A DNA stretch of 64,000 nt from Aminobacter ciceronei (GTDB lineage: Bacteria; Pseudomonadota; Alphaproteobacteria; Rhizobiales; Rhizobiaceae). Shown one piece after another: positions 47,058 through 56,500 of the stretch; the first letter of the stretch is position 1, and each line of letters starts with the position of its first letter. The stretch covers positions 1 through 64,000 of the forward strand of contig NZ_JACJHY010000012.1 of the NCBI RefSeq assembly GCF_014138625.1, read 5' to 3'. Position numbers and translations under genes: made by a program. The notes beneath the pieces were generated by a model. It saw nothing but the letters and a program-made list of their open reading frames with translations. It was not told where the DNA came from and made no database searches.

Positions 47058-47072
47058 TTAAGCGGGCCTTAA
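47058..47072. promoter_or_regulatory. CtrA box before the first porin-like gene
   Basis: Perfect TTAA-GCGGGCC-TTAA, 76 bases upstream of the gene at 47148. A further TTAA lies nearby at 47045-47048. Confidence 0.6.
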
Positions 47073-47147
47073 CCTATACCAAGCATTATCCATCCCGGTT
47101 AGTGACGTCGGGCGCGTAGCGGGTCCGCAAGTATAGGGTTATGGGCA

Positions 47148-47930
47148 ATGTTCAATATTGGAAGGAACGCATTATTCGCCGCGCTGCTCGTCGGGGTCGC
47201 CGGGCCGGCTTTCGCCGCCGACATGCCCGAGCCGATCATCGAGGTCGAGCAGCCATCCTATGGCGGCTGGTATCTGCGCGGCCACATCGGCATGAGCAAC
47301 CAGCGCATCAAGCGACTGGAATCGCCGCTGTTCGACATCCCGTTCGAACATGGCTGGTACGATGACGGCAGCTTCGGCTCGGCGCCGACTTTCGGCCTCG
47401 GCGTCGGCTATCAGTTCAACGACTTCCTGCGTGGCGACATCACCGCCGAGTATCGCGGCGCGGCGGACTTCACCGCACAGGACTGGCTGAGGGCCACGGC
47501 TCCCGGTGATCCGGTAACAACCAACGACTATCGCGGCAGAAAGTCGGAATGGCTGTTCCTGGCCAACGCCTATGCCGACGTCGGCACGTTCTATGGCATC
47601 ACGCCATATGTCGGTGCGGGTATCGGCGCGTCGCGCAACACGATCTCCAGCTTCACCGACACCAACCCGCAGACGGGCGGTGGCGCTTATGCCGCCGACA
47701 AGTCGCGCTGGGATCTCGCCTGGGCACTTCATGCCGGTCTCGGCATCAAGGCCACCGAGCGCATGACCATCGACCTCGGCTACAGCTTCGTCAATCTCGG
47801 CGACGGCCAGACCGGTGAGTTGAAGAACGTCGACCCGTCCTTCCCCTTCCCGCCTGCCAATGACGGCATCCGGTTCAAGGACATCACCTCGCACGACTTC
47901 AAGCTTGGTGTCCGCTACTCGCTGAACTAA
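47148..47930 (+). CDS. Outer-membrane beta-barrel protein (Omp25/31-like)
   Basis: A 260-residue outer-membrane protein with a signal peptide cut after AGPAFA (mature start ADMPEPI). The body is a small beta-barrel of alternating hydrophobic strands: GGWYLRGHIGMSNQRIK, FLRGDITAEYRG, GITPYVGAGIGAS and the end DFKLGVRYSLN. This is the OMP_b-brl family that includes rhizobial and Brucella Omp25/31 proteins. The role is structural or in adhesion rather than enzymatic. An upstream ATG two codons earlier is possible only out of frame. A paralogue of the same family lies 190 bases downstream; both have a CtrA box. Confidence 0.9.
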   Translation: MFNIGRNALFAALLVGVAGPAFAADMPEPIIEVEQPSYGGWYLRGHIGMSNQRIKRLESPLFDIPFEHGWYDDGSFGSAPTFGLGVGYQFNDFLRGDITAEYRGAADFTAQDWLRATAPGDPVTTNDYRGRKSEWLFLANAYADVGTFYGITPYVGAGIGASRNTISSFTDTNPQTGGGAYAADKSRWDLAWALHAGLGIKATERMTIDLGYSFVNLGDGQTGELKNVDPSFPFPPANDGIRFKDITSHDFKLGVRYSLN

Positions 47931-47958
47931 CCGTCCAAGCGGATTTTCCTGACACCAA

Positions 47959-47984
47959 ACCGCCCGGCTCGCCGGGCGGTTTTT
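47959..47984 (+). terminator. Terminator of the first porin-like gene
   Basis: Stem ACCGCCCGG/CCGGGCGGT with a 4-base loop and five T. Confidence 0.85.
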
Positions 47985-48028
47985 CTTTGCGGCGACGTCC
48001 GCAAACACCAGCTAACCATCTGTTATCC

Positions 48029-48043
48029 TTAACTGTGACTTAA
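48029..48043. promoter_or_regulatory. CtrA box before the second porin-like gene
   Basis: Perfect TTAA-CTGTGAC-TTAA, 78 bases upstream of the gene at 48121, almost the same distance as for its paralogue. Confidence 0.62.
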
Positions 48044-48120
48044 CCTCTATGGTTAATGATGAGCTGAACGGCTGCTGGGCTCATCGGCAACATCTGGCGC
48101 CATTTCGGGAGAATGCGATC

Positions 48121-48816
48121 ATGACCTTGACGTCTCGCATAGCGCTGGCACTGGCCGCGACCATGCTTTGGCCACTTGCAGCCGGCGCTGCCGACTACGA
48201 CCCGCCAATCGCCATCGACGAGGCCCCGGAATATGTCCCGGTCGAAGTCGGTTCCGGCTGGTACCTGCGCGGCGACGTCGGCTACAACATCACCAAGTCG
48301 CCCTACGACTTCACGCTGTTCGGTGTTAAATCCGACAGCACCAGCATCACCGGCAGCATCGGTGCGGGCTATCATTTCAGTGATTTCCTGCGCGGTGAGC
48401 TCAATGTCGGCTTCCTGGGCACCGACAGTTTCAGCGCTTCGGATGCCGACACCACCGTCTCGCTGAAGAACAGCTTCTGGAACGGCATGGCAAATGTCTA
48501 TGCCGATCTCGGCACCGTCGCCGGCTTCACGCCCTATGTCGGCGCCGGCCTGGGCCTGATCTATTCAAGCCAGCGCGTGAGCATCGACGATGTCGACCCG
48601 ACACTCGACTTCTATGCCCGCGACGCGCAATACAAGGTCGCATACTCGGTCGGCGCCGGTGTCGCATATCGCGTCGCCCAGAATACCTCGATCGACGTCG
48701 GCTACCAGTATCTGAGCGCGCCCGATCTGGAATACATGGATTTCAGCACGCTCACCACCAAGAAAGGCCTCGACTACCACCAGGTCAAGGTCGGCCTGCG
48801 CTACGATCTTTGGTAA
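48121..48816 (+). CDS. Outer-membrane beta-barrel protein (Omp25/31-like paralogue)
   Basis: A 231-residue outer-membrane protein. The signal peptide ends PLAAGA and the mature protein begins ADYDPPI. Barrel strands include GSGWYLRGDVGYNI, HFSDFLRGELNVGF, FTPYVGAGLGLIYS and the final YHQVKVGLRYDLW with a terminal aromatic residue. It shares the GWYLRG and TPYVGAG blocks with the preceding gene, so the two arose by duplication and then diverged. GGGAGA precedes the ATG; 24 codons more are open upstream but would bury the signal peptide. Confidence 0.9.
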   Translation: MTLTSRIALALAATMLWPLAAGAADYDPPIAIDEAPEYVPVEVGSGWYLRGDVGYNITKSPYDFTLFGVKSDSTSITGSIGAGYHFSDFLRGELNVGFLGTDSFSASDADTTVSLKNSFWNGMANVYADLGTVAGFTPYVGAGLGLIYSSQRVSIDDVDPTLDFYARDAQYKVAYSVGAGVAYRVAQNTSIDVGYQYLSAPDLEYMDFSTLTTKKGLDYHQVKVGLRYDLW

Positions 48817-48845
48817 GCGCCTGATCTCCCCTAAGATGATGACAG

Positions 48846-48873
48846 CGGCGGGCTATTGCCCGCCGTTCGCTTT
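48846..48873 (+). terminator. Terminator of the second porin-like gene
   Basis: Stem CGGCGGGC-TATT-GCCCGCCG followed by a pyrimidine-rich TTCGCTTTC. It lies between convergent genes and could serve both. Confidence 0.6.
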
Positions 48874-48912
48874 CTAGAAGCGCTGCGTTCTCTCGAAGAA
48901 GCCAGCCGTGCC

Positions 48913-50490
48913 TCACATCCGGCTTTTTGCTGCCGGGATGCATGAGGCGCCGCGCTTGAGATCGTATATCCTGACAGTCGGCGCGACGAAGCCGTAGTCC
49001 CCATAGAGCCGGGAAATCGTTGCGACAGCATACCCGTCGAGGCAATGGAATATCGATGCCAGCTCGTAGACTTGCGAGTCTTGTGCTCTCAGCTCGCCAC
49101 CGCGCAAATAGCGCTCGAATCTGAGCGACAGCAGATAGTCATACGAGGCCAGCGCTTCATAGTCCCATGTCTGCGCCACTGGATGACCGATCGGATAGTC
49201 GGAGACCACATTGGTCATCCCGTTTGCCGTCAGGAATTCGACTGCCCTCGTCCGCGTGTCCTTGCCGGGATTCATGTTCCGAACATAGGAAATCCCCGCA
49301 TGTGCTGTGACCGTCAGCGCAACAAGGGCCAACACCATGGCCCCGGCTCGGCTTCGAATGGCGACCGAGCGCGAGCAGGCAATCCCAGCGGCGAGCAGGA
49401 AATAGATGACAACTGGAAGCACATAGCGCATCTGCCCCACGATCTTGAGCGGCGAGAGCTCAAGCGCGAACAACCATATGATCGCGGCCGCCGCAAAGGC
49501 TGCCACTTGCCGGTCTCGGTCCTTGACCAGCGCCAAACAGATTGCCCCGAGACCGATCAGAAACGTCATCGCCGTGATGCTTGGAAGCAGGTGGTGACGC
49601 AGATGGGTGAATCCATAGCCTGCCCAGACCCATTCCTTGAGGTCATGACCATCCTCGGCATGCCTGAGTTCCCTTGCGAGGCCAGTCAACACATCGCCAA
49701 GACCGGTTCCGCTTTCGCCCGCGAAGGAGACGAGCAGAACGGCGAGAATGGTGGCGGCGCCCGCGACGACCACCAATGCGCCCCCCCTCACGCCTAACCG
49801 GCAGTACCACAGGGCAAAGGCGAACAACCCGACGCTGTTCAGGAAACCAACATACTTGGCCGACGGCGCAAGACCGAGAGCAATGCCCAAATAGATCAGA
49901 TTGTGCAGGTCGGTTCTTTCCACAAGCCGCACCAGCGCGTGGAGGCCAAGGCAAATGGCGAGCACGAGCAACGCATCTTCCTTGAAAAAATGGGCGTGCA
50001 CGGCGATTGCCGGAGACGACGCGAAAACGCAACTCCAGATAACGGACTGCAGGCGATCAATGTAGCGCGCCATGACAAGGTAGAAAAGCGCGCTTGCGGC
50101 CGTCATTGCCATGACACTGACGAAGCGGCCGGCCCAAAGCCGATCCAGGTCGCTGGAAGCCGACACGAGCCACACAACGCCCCTCGCCAGAACGATCAGT
50201 AACGGTGGGTGGAAATAATTGTTGGGCTTGTCCGCGACCAGTGCCACCTTCGTTGGTTCGTCGACATGGGCGCCATAGAGGAAGTCGAGATTGTAGAATC
50301 CGAGGGCCAGAGAAATGCCGACGATTGCAGCCAGCGAAGCCACGGTCACGGCTTGCGGACGAGCGGCAATCAGCCCCTGAAACCGCAGTCCGAGTGAAAA
50401 CACGTGAGCCACGAACCACCCCGCCAATGCAAGCCCTGCAAACCGATGCCCGTTCTGCGTTAATTCCAATCGCCGCACAACCGCTGACAT
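48913..50490 (-). CDS. GT-C type glycosyltransferase / PMT-like membrane protein
   Basis: A 525-residue polytopic protein with about 11-12 hydrophobic segments and a soluble C-terminus. The first periplasmic loop carries GAHVDEPTKVALV and later NYFHPPLLIVLARG, matching the acidic loop-1 motif and HPP of the GT-39/ArnT superfamily that use polyprenyl-phosphate sugars. The soluble end contains HPVAQTWDYEALASYDY. The acceptor (protein, lipid A or polysaccharide) cannot be told. No other glycan gene adjoins it, and the sequence behind its start is A/T-rich, which may hint at later acquisition. Confidence 0.75.
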   Translation of the reverse strand: MSAVVRRLELTQNGHRFAGLALAGWFVAHVFSLGLRFQGLIAARPQAVTVASLAAIVGISLALGFYNLDFLYGAHVDEPTKVALVADKPNNYFHPPLLIVLARGVVWLVSASSDLDRLWAGRFVSVMAMTAASALFYLVMARYIDRLQSVIWSCVFASSPAIAVHAHFFKEDALLVLAICLGLHALVRLVERTDLHNLIYLGIALGLAPSAKYVGFLNSVGLFAFALWYCRLGVRGGALVVVAGAATILAVLLVSFAGESGTGLGDVLTGLARELRHAEDGHDLKEWVWAGYGFTHLRHHLLPSITAMTFLIGLGAICLALVKDRDRQVAAFAAAAIIWLFALELSPLKIVGQMRYVLPVVIYFLLAAGIACSRSVAIRSRAGAMVLALVALTVTAHAGISYVRNMNPGKDTRTRAVEFLTANGMTNVVSDYPIGHPVAQTWDYEALASYDYLLSLRFERYLRGGELRAQDSQVYELASIFHCLDGYAVATISRLYGDYGFVAPTVRIYDLKRGASCIPAAKSRM

Positions 50491-50624
50491 AAACCGGTCT
50501 TCCCTGTGCCCACAAAGAGCGTTGGAGGCATTTCCGCCACCTTCCCACCAGCCACTTCGTTATTGCAATTTCATCTTTCAGAATTTACGATTCTCTAAAT
50601 TAGACTTCACTTGGGGGGGCGGAC

Positions 50625-50819
50625 TTGCGTGAACAACTTCCGAAACGAGGGCGGCGGCCGGCGGGGACCGAGGCCGTGCATATGAGGTTTCCATCGACCG
50701 TGCTGGACGCCGTGGACGAATATCGCCGCAACAAGCAGAGCGACGCCAGCCGGCAGGAAGCCATCCGGGAGTTGCTCCACGACCATCTGGTCCATGCGGG
50801 CTATCTGCCGGCAGAGTAG
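50625..50819 (+). CDS. Small ribbon-helix-helix (CopG-like) protein
   Basis: A 64-residue protein with a ribbon-helix-helix pattern: the strand AVHMRFPSTVLDAVDEY, then SRQEAIRELLHDHLVHAG. The start is a TTG preceded by a run of seven G, an unusually strong ribosome site. Such proteins are small dimeric DNA-binding regulators or antitoxins, but there is no toxin gene beside it, so it may be a stand-alone regulator. No specific family is recognised. Confidence 0.65.
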   Translation: MREQLPKRGRRPAGTEAVHMRFPSTVLDAVDEYRRNKQSDASRQEAIRELLHDHLVHAGYLPAE

Positions 50820-50911
50820 GTGGCGATTTGCGGGCATGCCCGGTCGGCGACCAGCGCTGCCTGCATTTCCGCACCGTCACGGCATGTCCTCTTTGCGACA
50901 GAAACTTTCCT

Positions 50912-50940
50912 CTTGACGCCCGAACGCTAAACGCATATCG
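50912..50940 (+). promoter_or_regulatory. Probable promoter of serC
   Basis: CTTGAC (50912-50917) and CATATC (50934-50939) are 16 bases apart, close to the alphaproteobacterial housekeeping pattern, and lie just before the serC leader. Confidence 0.5.
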
Positions 50941-50948
50941 CCGTCCGT

Positions 50949-50998
50949 GGGCCACCCCTCCCCAACGAGGGGCCAACTATCTGGAAGGATAGAACCAC
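50949..50998 (+). promoter_or_regulatory. serC leader RNA motif
   Basis: Two hairpins immediately before the serC ATG: CCCCTC/GAGGGG (50955-50972) and CTATC/GATAG (50977-50992). The loop of the second holds the ribosome site GGAAGGA. This matches the serC RNA motif described upstream of serC in Alphaproteobacteria, a conserved leader whose ligand is unknown. Confidence 0.7.
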
Positions 50999-50999
50999 G

Positions 51000-52175
51000 A
51001 TGACGATCGTCGCCAAACCCGGACTCCGTCCGGCAAACCCCAATTTCTCCTCAGGTCCCTGCGCAAAACGTCCCGGCTGGTCGCTCCAGGCCCTCGCTGA
51101 CGCGCCGCTCGGCCGCTCGCACCGTGCCAAGATCGGCAAGACCAAGCTCGAGCAGGCCATCGCGCTGACCCGCGAAGTTCTCCAGGTCCCATCGGACTAC
51201 CGCATCGGCATCGTTCCGGCTTCCGACACCGGCGCCGTCGAGATGGCGATGTGGTCGCTGCTCGGCGAACGTGGCATCGACATGGTCGCCTGGGAGAGCT
51301 TCGGCGCAGGCTGGATCACCGACGTGGTCAAGCAGCTCAGGATCGAAGACGTGCGCAAGTTCGAGGCGCCCTATGGCGAGCTGCCCGATCTCGGCAAGGT
51401 CGATTTCGACCGCGACGTCGTCTTCACCTGGAACGGCACGACCTCGGGCGTGCGCGTCGCCAATGGCGACTTCATCCCCGCCGACCGCAAGGGCCTGACC
51501 ATCTGCGACGCCACATCGGCGGCGTTCGCCCAGAAGCTCGATTTCCGGAAGCTCGACGTCGTCACCTTCTCCTGGCAGAAGGTGCTCGGCGGCGAAGGCG
51601 CCCACGGCATGCTGATCCTCAGCCCGCGCGCCGTCGAACGCCTTGAGAGCTACAAGCCGGCCTGGCCGCTGCCCAAGATCTTCCGCCTGACCTCGGGCGG
51701 CAAGCTGATCGAAGGCATCTTCAAGGGCGAGACCATCAACACCCCGTCGATGCTCTGCGTCGAGGATTATCTCGACGCGCTGAACTGGGCCAAGGGCCTG
51801 GGCGGCCTCGATGCGCTTGTTGCCCGCGCCGACGCGAACTTCGCGGCCATCGACGCGTTCGTCGAAAAGTCCGGCTGGCTCGCCAACCTGGCCGTCGTTG
51901 CGGAGACGCGCTCCAACACCTCGGTCTGCCTGTCGATCGTCGACCCTGAGGTCGCCGCTCTCGACAAGGACGGTCAGGCGGCCTTCGCCAAGGGCATGGT
52001 TTCAGCGCTGGAAAAGGAAGGCGTCGCCTTCGACATCGGCGCCTATCGCGACGCGCCGCCCGGCCTGCGCATTTGGGCCGGCGCCACCGTCGAGACGTCC
52101 GATCTGGTGGCGCTGATGCCCTGGCTCGACTGGGCCTTCGCCAACCAGAAGGCAGCGCTCAAGGCTGCGGCCTGA
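51000..52175 (+). CDS. serC: Phosphoserine aminotransferase
   Basis: A 391-residue PLP enzyme of the long alphaproteobacterial SerC type. It makes 3-phosphoserine from 3-phosphohydroxypyruvate and glutamate, the second step of serine synthesis. The N-terminal [13 protein letters not shown] and the cofactor lysine in [17 protein letters not shown] are clear. Its leader hides the ribosome site in a hairpin loop, suggesting translational control. SerA follows 171 bases later beyond a palindromic repeat, giving the pathway pair serC-serA. Confidence 0.96.
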   Translation: MTIVAKPGLRPANPNFSSGPCAKRPGWSLQALADAPLGRSHRAKIGKTKLEQAIALTREVLQVPSDYRIGIVPASDTGAVEMAMWSLLGERGIDMVAWESFGAGWITDVVKQLRIEDVRKFEAPYGELPDLGKVDFDRDVVFTWNGTTSGVRVANGDFIPADRKGLTICDATSAAFAQKLDFRKLDVVTFSWQKVLGGEGAHGMLILSPRAVERLESYKPAWPLPKIFRLTSGGKLIEGIFKGETINTPSMLCVEDYLDALNWAKGLGGLDALVARADANFAAIDAFVEKSGWLANLAVVAETRSNTSVCLSIVDPEVAALDKDGQAAFAKGMVSALEKEGVAFDIGAYRDAPPGLRIWAGATVETSDLVALMPWLDWAFANQKAALKAAA

Positions 52176-52184
52176 CGCCCTTGC

Positions 52185-52318
52185 CCTCCCCCGCGCGGGG
52201 GAGGTCGATCCGCACGGCGGATTGGGATTGGGGGCGCATCAGACTTTGCTCCCATCCCCGCGTTCAACCCATTCCCCCACCCGGTCGCTTCGCGACCGAC
52301 CTCCCCACAAGGGGGAGG
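52185..52318. repeat. Mosaic palindromic repeat between serC and serA
   Basis: Three nested or adjacent palindromes: CCTCCCCC-GCGC-GGGGGAGG (52185-52204), CGGTCGC-TTC-GCGACCG (52282-52298) and CCTCCCC-ACAA-GGGGGAGG (52300-52318). The middle part GGTCGATCCGCACGGCGGATTG is less symmetric. It resembles the element between thiB and thiP in its C-rich arms, so it is probably a mobile intergenic repeat. Confidence 0.7.
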
Positions 52319-52346
52319 CAGACCAATCGCAAAGGGATTAAGACCC

Positions 52347-53945
52347 ATGCCTCGCGTTCTCGTTTCCGACAAACTCTCCACCACCGCCGTCCAGATTTTC
52401 AAGGATCGTGGCGTCGAGGTCGACTACCTGCCCGACCTCGGCAAGGACAAGGAAAAGCTGCTCGAAGTCATCGGCCAATATGACGGCCTGGCCATCCGCT
52501 CGGCGACCAAGGTCACCGAAAAGCTGATCGCTGCAGCGACCAATCTCAAGGTCATCGGCCGCGCCGGCATAGGCGTCGACAATGTCGATATTCCTGCCGC
52601 CTCGCGGCGCGGTATCATCGTCATGAACACGCCCTTTGGCAATTCGATCACCACCGCCGAACACGCCATCGCGCTGATGTTCGCGGTCGCCCGCCAGTTG
52701 CCCGAGGCCAATGCCTCGACCCATGCCGGCAAGTGGGAGAAGAACCGCTTCATGGGCGTCGAGATCACCGGCAAGACGCTCGGCCTGATCGGCTGCGGCA
52801 ACATCGGCTCGATCGTCGCCACGCGCGCCGTCGGCCTCAAGATGCATGTCGTTGCCTTCGATCCGTTCCTGTCCGAGCATCGCGCCGAAGAACTCGGCGT
52901 CGAAAAGGTCGAGCTCGACGAGCTGTTCGCCCGCGCCGACTTCATCACGCTGCATACGCCACTGACCGACAAGACGCGCAACATCATCAACGCCGAGTCC
53001 ATCGCCAAGATGAAGACGGGCGTGCGCATCATCAACTGCGCCCGCGGCGGCCTGATCGTCGAGAAGGACCTGATCGCCGGCCTGAAAAGCGGCAAAGTGG
53101 CAGGCGCCGGCATCGACGTGTTCGAGGTGGAACCGGCTGAGCAAAACGAACTATTCGGCATGGACAACGTCGTCTGCACCCCGCATCTCGGCGCCTCGAC
53201 CTCGGAAGCGCAGGAGAACGTCGCCTTGCAGGTGGCCGAGCAGATGGCCGACTATCTGGTCAAGGGTGCTGTTTCCAACGCCATCAACATGCCGTCCATC
53301 ACCGCTGAGGAAGCGCCGCGGCTCAAGCCCTTCGTCAAGCTCGCCGAAGTGCTCGGCGCCTTTGTCGGCCAGGTGACGGAAGACCCGATCACCGAGGTCG
53401 AGATCCTGTTCGACGGCCAGACCGCACAGATGAACACCAAGGCGCTGATCAGTGCTGCGCTCGCCGGCCTGATCCGGCCGCAGGTCTCCGACGTCAACAT
53501 GGTGTCGGCGCCGATCATGGTGAAGGAGCGCGGCATCATCGTCGCCGAGGTCAAGCGCGACAAGTCGGGCGTGTTCGACGGATACATCAAGCTGAGCGTG
53601 AAGACCGAGCATATGACGCGCTCGATCGCCGGCACGTGCTTCTCCGACGGCAAGCCGCGTTTCATCCAGATCAAGGGCATCAATCTCGATGCCGAGGTCG
53701 GCCAACACATGCTCTATACCACCAACGCCGACGCGCCTGGCATCATCGGCCTGCTCGGCACCGTGTGCGGCGAGAGCGGCGTCAACATCGCCAACTTCCA
53801 GCTCGGCCGCGACCGGCCGGGTGGCAATGCGATCGCCTTGCTCTATCTCGACGCACCGTTCCCCGAAGACGTGCTCGCCAAGGTGCGCGACCACAAGTCG
53901 ATCGACTCGGCCAAGCGCCTGCAGTTCGACATCAACGGGATCTGA
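52347..53945 (+). CDS. serA: D-3-phosphoglycerate dehydrogenase
   Basis: A 532-residue enzyme that commits carbon to serine by oxidising 3-phosphoglycerate. The substrate domain opens PRVLVSDKLSTTAVQIF, the NAD fold holds LGLIGCGNIGSIVATRAVG, and the catalytic set follows (RxxxINxARGG as IINCARGGLIVE, then the Asp-Glu-His residues in VFEVEPA and TPHLGAST). The C-terminal region includes the intervening domain and an ACT domain (HMLYTTNADAPGIIGLLGTV), the usual site of serine feedback. This is the long form. A terminator follows. Confidence 0.97.
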   Translation: MPRVLVSDKLSTTAVQIFKDRGVEVDYLPDLGKDKEKLLEVIGQYDGLAIRSATKVTEKLIAAATNLKVIGRAGIGVDNVDIPAASRRGIIVMNTPFGNSITTAEHAIALMFAVARQLPEANASTHAGKWEKNRFMGVEITGKTLGLIGCGNIGSIVATRAVGLKMHVVAFDPFLSEHRAEELGVEKVELDELFARADFITLHTPLTDKTRNIINAESIAKMKTGVRIINCARGGLIVEKDLIAGLKSGKVAGAGIDVFEVEPAEQNELFGMDNVVCTPHLGASTSEAQENVALQVAEQMADYLVKGAVSNAINMPSITAEEAPRLKPFVKLAEVLGAFVGQVTEDPITEVEILFDGQTAQMNTKALISAALAGLIRPQVSDVNMVSAPIMVKERGIIVAEVKRDKSGVFDGYIKLSVKTEHMTRSIAGTCFSDGKPRFIQIKGINLDAEVGQHMLYTTNADAPGIIGLLGTVCGESGVNIANFQLGRDRPGGNAIALLYLDAPFPEDVLAKVRDHKSIDSAKRLQFDINGI

Positions 53946-53967
53946 CAAAGCCTCCCAAGGCACCAAA

Positions 53968-53994
53968 GGGCGCGGGCCGATCCCCGCGCCTTTT
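53968..53994 (+). terminator. Terminator of serA
   Basis: Stem GGCGCGGG/CCCGCGCC with a 6-base loop and TTTT, then more T. It lies between convergent genes. Confidence 0.8.
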
Positions 53995-53998
53995 CTTT

Positions 53999-54931
53999 TC
54001 AGGCATCGGAGCTGTGTTCTTCGGCAGCCAAAAGCTCCTCGGCGCTCGCCATTTTCCGCCCGGAGTGCTCGGCAAGCCAGATGCCGCCAAGCACCAGCAC
54101 GATGGCGACTGCGTGGTAGAGCTGGAAGTCCTCGCCGATGATCATCACCGACAACAACGTGCCAAAGATCGGCACCATGTTGATGAACAGGCCCGCACGA
54201 TTGGCGCCGATGAGTTCGACACCCCTGATGTAGAAGATCTGCGCCAGGATCGAGGGAAACAGCACCATGTAGGCGGTGATCGCCCAGCCCGTCGCATCGG
54301 GCGCGATGGCCCTGCCAGTGCCGATTTCCCAGGCGACGAACGGAAGCGAGGTGACGAATGCGGCCGATGTCATGACGATCATCAGGCTCAGCCAGTGGAT
54401 GTCCGGCTTGAAGCGCAGCGCAACCGTGTAGGCACTGTAGACGAGAACGGCGATCAGCATCAGCGCATCGCCGAAATTCATGTCGAGCGCGAGCAAGCTC
54501 CTGAGATCGCCATGGCTGGCGGTCAGCGCGATGCCTGTCAGCGACAACAGGAAGCCCAGAATCTGGCCCCAGCTGACCCGCATGCGAAACAGGATGAAGT
54601 TGGCAGCAAAGATGACCATGGGCATGCCCGCCTGCTCGATGCTGGCATTGATGGCCGAGGTGAAATTGAGCGCGGAATAGAGGGCGGCATTGAAGGCGGT
54701 GAAGCCTAACCCGCCCAAGGCGACAAGCAGCCAGAGTTGCCTGCGCGCCACCGCCCAGTCCACCCGGAGCCTGGACCAGCCGACGGCGCCGAGAAATGCG
54801 GCGGCGAACGCCCAGCGCAATGAGGTCAAAAGCATCGGCGAGGCGTGGCCCACGGCAAGCTTGCCCGCCACCGCATTGCCACCCCAGAACAGGGTAGTCG
54901 CCAACAGCAGGACATAGGCGTTTCGATGCAT
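53999..54931 (-). CDS. EamA/DMT family transporter
   Basis: A 310-residue inner-membrane exporter with ten hydrophobic helices in two EamA halves. The start MHRNAYVLLLATTLFWGGNA, the first-half end AGMPMVIFAANFILFRMRVS and the second-half end NMVPIFGTLLSVMIIGEDFQ are typical. It exports metabolites such as amino acids or drugs; the substrate is unknown. It is convergent with serA and divergent from purA. Confidence 0.88.
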   Translation of the reverse strand: MHRNAYVLLLATTLFWGGNAVAGKLAVGHASPMLLTSLRWAFAAAFLGAVGWSRLRVDWAVARRQLWLLVALGGLGFTAFNAALYSALNFTSAINASIEQAGMPMVIFAANFILFRMRVSWGQILGFLLSLTGIALTASHGDLRSLLALDMNFGDALMLIAVLVYSAYTVALRFKPDIHWLSLMIVMTSAAFVTSLPFVAWEIGTGRAIAPDATGWAITAYMVLFPSILAQIFYIRGVELIGANRAGLFINMVPIFGTLLSVMIIGEDFQLYHAVAIVLVLGGIWLAEHSGRKMASAEELLAAEEHSSDA

Positions 54932-55126
54932 GCGGCCGGACTTTCGCTGGCGAGGGGCACCATGCCGACCTAGGTGCTGGCTGTCGGCATGTAAATGCGC
55001 CCAAAGGCTGAATTTGTTGTGCCTGAGGCGGCAAAGAAAGGTCGCACATCCAATTGCTTGGCGTTATAGAGGCCTGTCATTTTGCACTGTTCGCGGCCTC
55101 AGCCGCGATGTCGGAAGGAAAATATT

Positions 55127-56425
55127 ATGGCCAATGTGGTGGTCGTCGGTTCCCAGTGGGGCGACGAAGGCAAGGGCAAGATCGTCGACTGGCTGTCGGA
55201 GCGCGCCGATGTGGTGGTGCGTTTCCAGGGCGGGCATAATGCCGGCCATACGCTGGTGGTCGACGGTGTGGTCTACAAGCTGTCGCTGCTGCCATCCGGC
55301 GTCGTGCGCGAGGGCAAGCTGTCGATCATCGGCAATGGCGTGGTCTTCGACCCGCATGCCTTTGTCGCCGAGATCGAGAAAATCCGCGCCCAGGGCGTCG
55401 AGATCGGCCCCGATCGCCTGAAAATAGCCGAAAACACCGCGCTTATCCTGTCGCTGCATCGTGAGCTGGATGGCTTCCGCGAGGACGCCGCCTCCAATTC
55501 CGGAACGAAGATTGGCACGACCCGTCGCGGCATCGGCCCCGCCTACGAAGACAAGGTGGGCCGCCGTGCCGTCAGGGTGATGGACTTGGCGGATTTGGAA
55601 ACGCTCCCCCAGAAGGTCGACCGTTTGCTGACGCACCACAATGCCATGCGCCGCGGGCTTGGCCATCCCGAGGTGACGCACGACGTCATCATGGCCGAGC
55701 TGACCTCGATCGCCGACAAGATCCTGCCCTACATGGACCGCGTCTGGAAGGTGCTCGACGACAAGCGTCGCGCCGGCGAACGCATCCTGTTCGAAGGCGC
55801 CCAGGGCACCCTGCTCGACATCGACCACGGCACCTATCCGTTCGTGACCTCGTCGAACACAGTCGCCGGCCAGGCGGCAGCGGGTTCCGGCATGGGCCCG
55901 GGCTCGATCCACTACGTGCTCGGCATCACCAAGGCCTACACCACCCGCGTCGGCGAGGGCCCCTTCCCGACCGAGCAACAGAACGAAGTCGGCGAATTCC
56001 TCGGCACCCGCGGCCACGAATTCGGCGTCGTCACCGGCCGCAAGCGCCGCTGCGGCTGGTTCGATGCCGTGCTGGTGCGCCAGGCGGTTGCCGTCAACGG
56101 CATCAAGGGCATCGCCTTGACCAAGCTCGACGTGCTCGACGGTCTCGACGAGATCAAGGTCTGCACCGGCTATATGCTCGACGGCGAACTGATCGACTAC
56201 CTGCCGGCGAGCCAGGGCGCCCAGGCGCGTGTCGAGCCGGTCTACGAGACGCTGGAAGGCTGGAAGGGCACCACCGCGGGCGCCCGCAGCTGGAACGACC
56301 TGCCGGCCCAGGCGGTAAAGTATGTGCGCTACATCGAGGAGCTGATCGGCGCCCCGGTGGCCATGCTTTCCACCAGCCCGGAGCGGGATGACACGATACT
56401 TGTGACCGATCCGTTTGAAGACTAG
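55127..56425 (+). CDS. purA: Adenylosuccinate synthetase
   Basis: A 432-residue enzyme that joins IMP and aspartate using GTP, the first dedicated step to AMP. The P-loop-like start [20 protein letters not shown] is at residues 4-23, [14 protein letters not shown] follows, and the conserved [20 protein letters not shown] and the C-terminal GTKLDVL-type region ([15 protein letters not shown]) are intact. The start is the ATG after GGAAGGAAA. The product is cytosolic and the length is normal. A 10-bp perfect hairpin follows before the next gene. Confidence 0.98.
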   Translation: MANVVVVGSQWGDEGKGKIVDWLSERADVVVRFQGGHNAGHTLVVDGVVYKLSLLPSGVVREGKLSIIGNGVVFDPHAFVAEIEKIRAQGVEIGPDRLKIAENTALILSLHRELDGFREDAASNSGTKIGTTRRGIGPAYEDKVGRRAVRVMDLADLETLPQKVDRLLTHHNAMRRGLGHPEVTHDVIMAELTSIADKILPYMDRVWKVLDDKRRAGERILFEGAQGTLLDIDHGTYPFVTSSNTVAGQAAAGSGMGPGSIHYVLGITKAYTTRVGEGPFPTEQQNEVGEFLGTRGHEFGVVTGRKRRCGWFDAVLVRQAVAVNGIKGIALTKLDVLDGLDEIKVCTGYMLDGELIDYLPASQGAQARVEPVYETLEGWKGTTAGARSWNDLPAQAVKYVRYIEELIGAPVAMLSTSPERDDTILVTDPFED

Positions 56426-56436
56426 TTTTGGCAACT

Positions 56437-56462
56437 TTCCGGCGGCTGATTTGCCGCCGGAA
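56437..56462 (+). terminator. Hairpin between purA and the following membrane-protein gene
   Basis: Perfect 10-bp stem TTCCGGCGGC/GCCGCCGGAA with a 6-base loop, 39 bases before the next ATG. There is no T-run, so it may attenuate or protect a bicistronic mRNA rather than end it. Confidence 0.45.
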
Positions 56463-56500
56463 TCGCCGCGGCCCAGAAGAAGAGATAGGTCGACGAGAGA

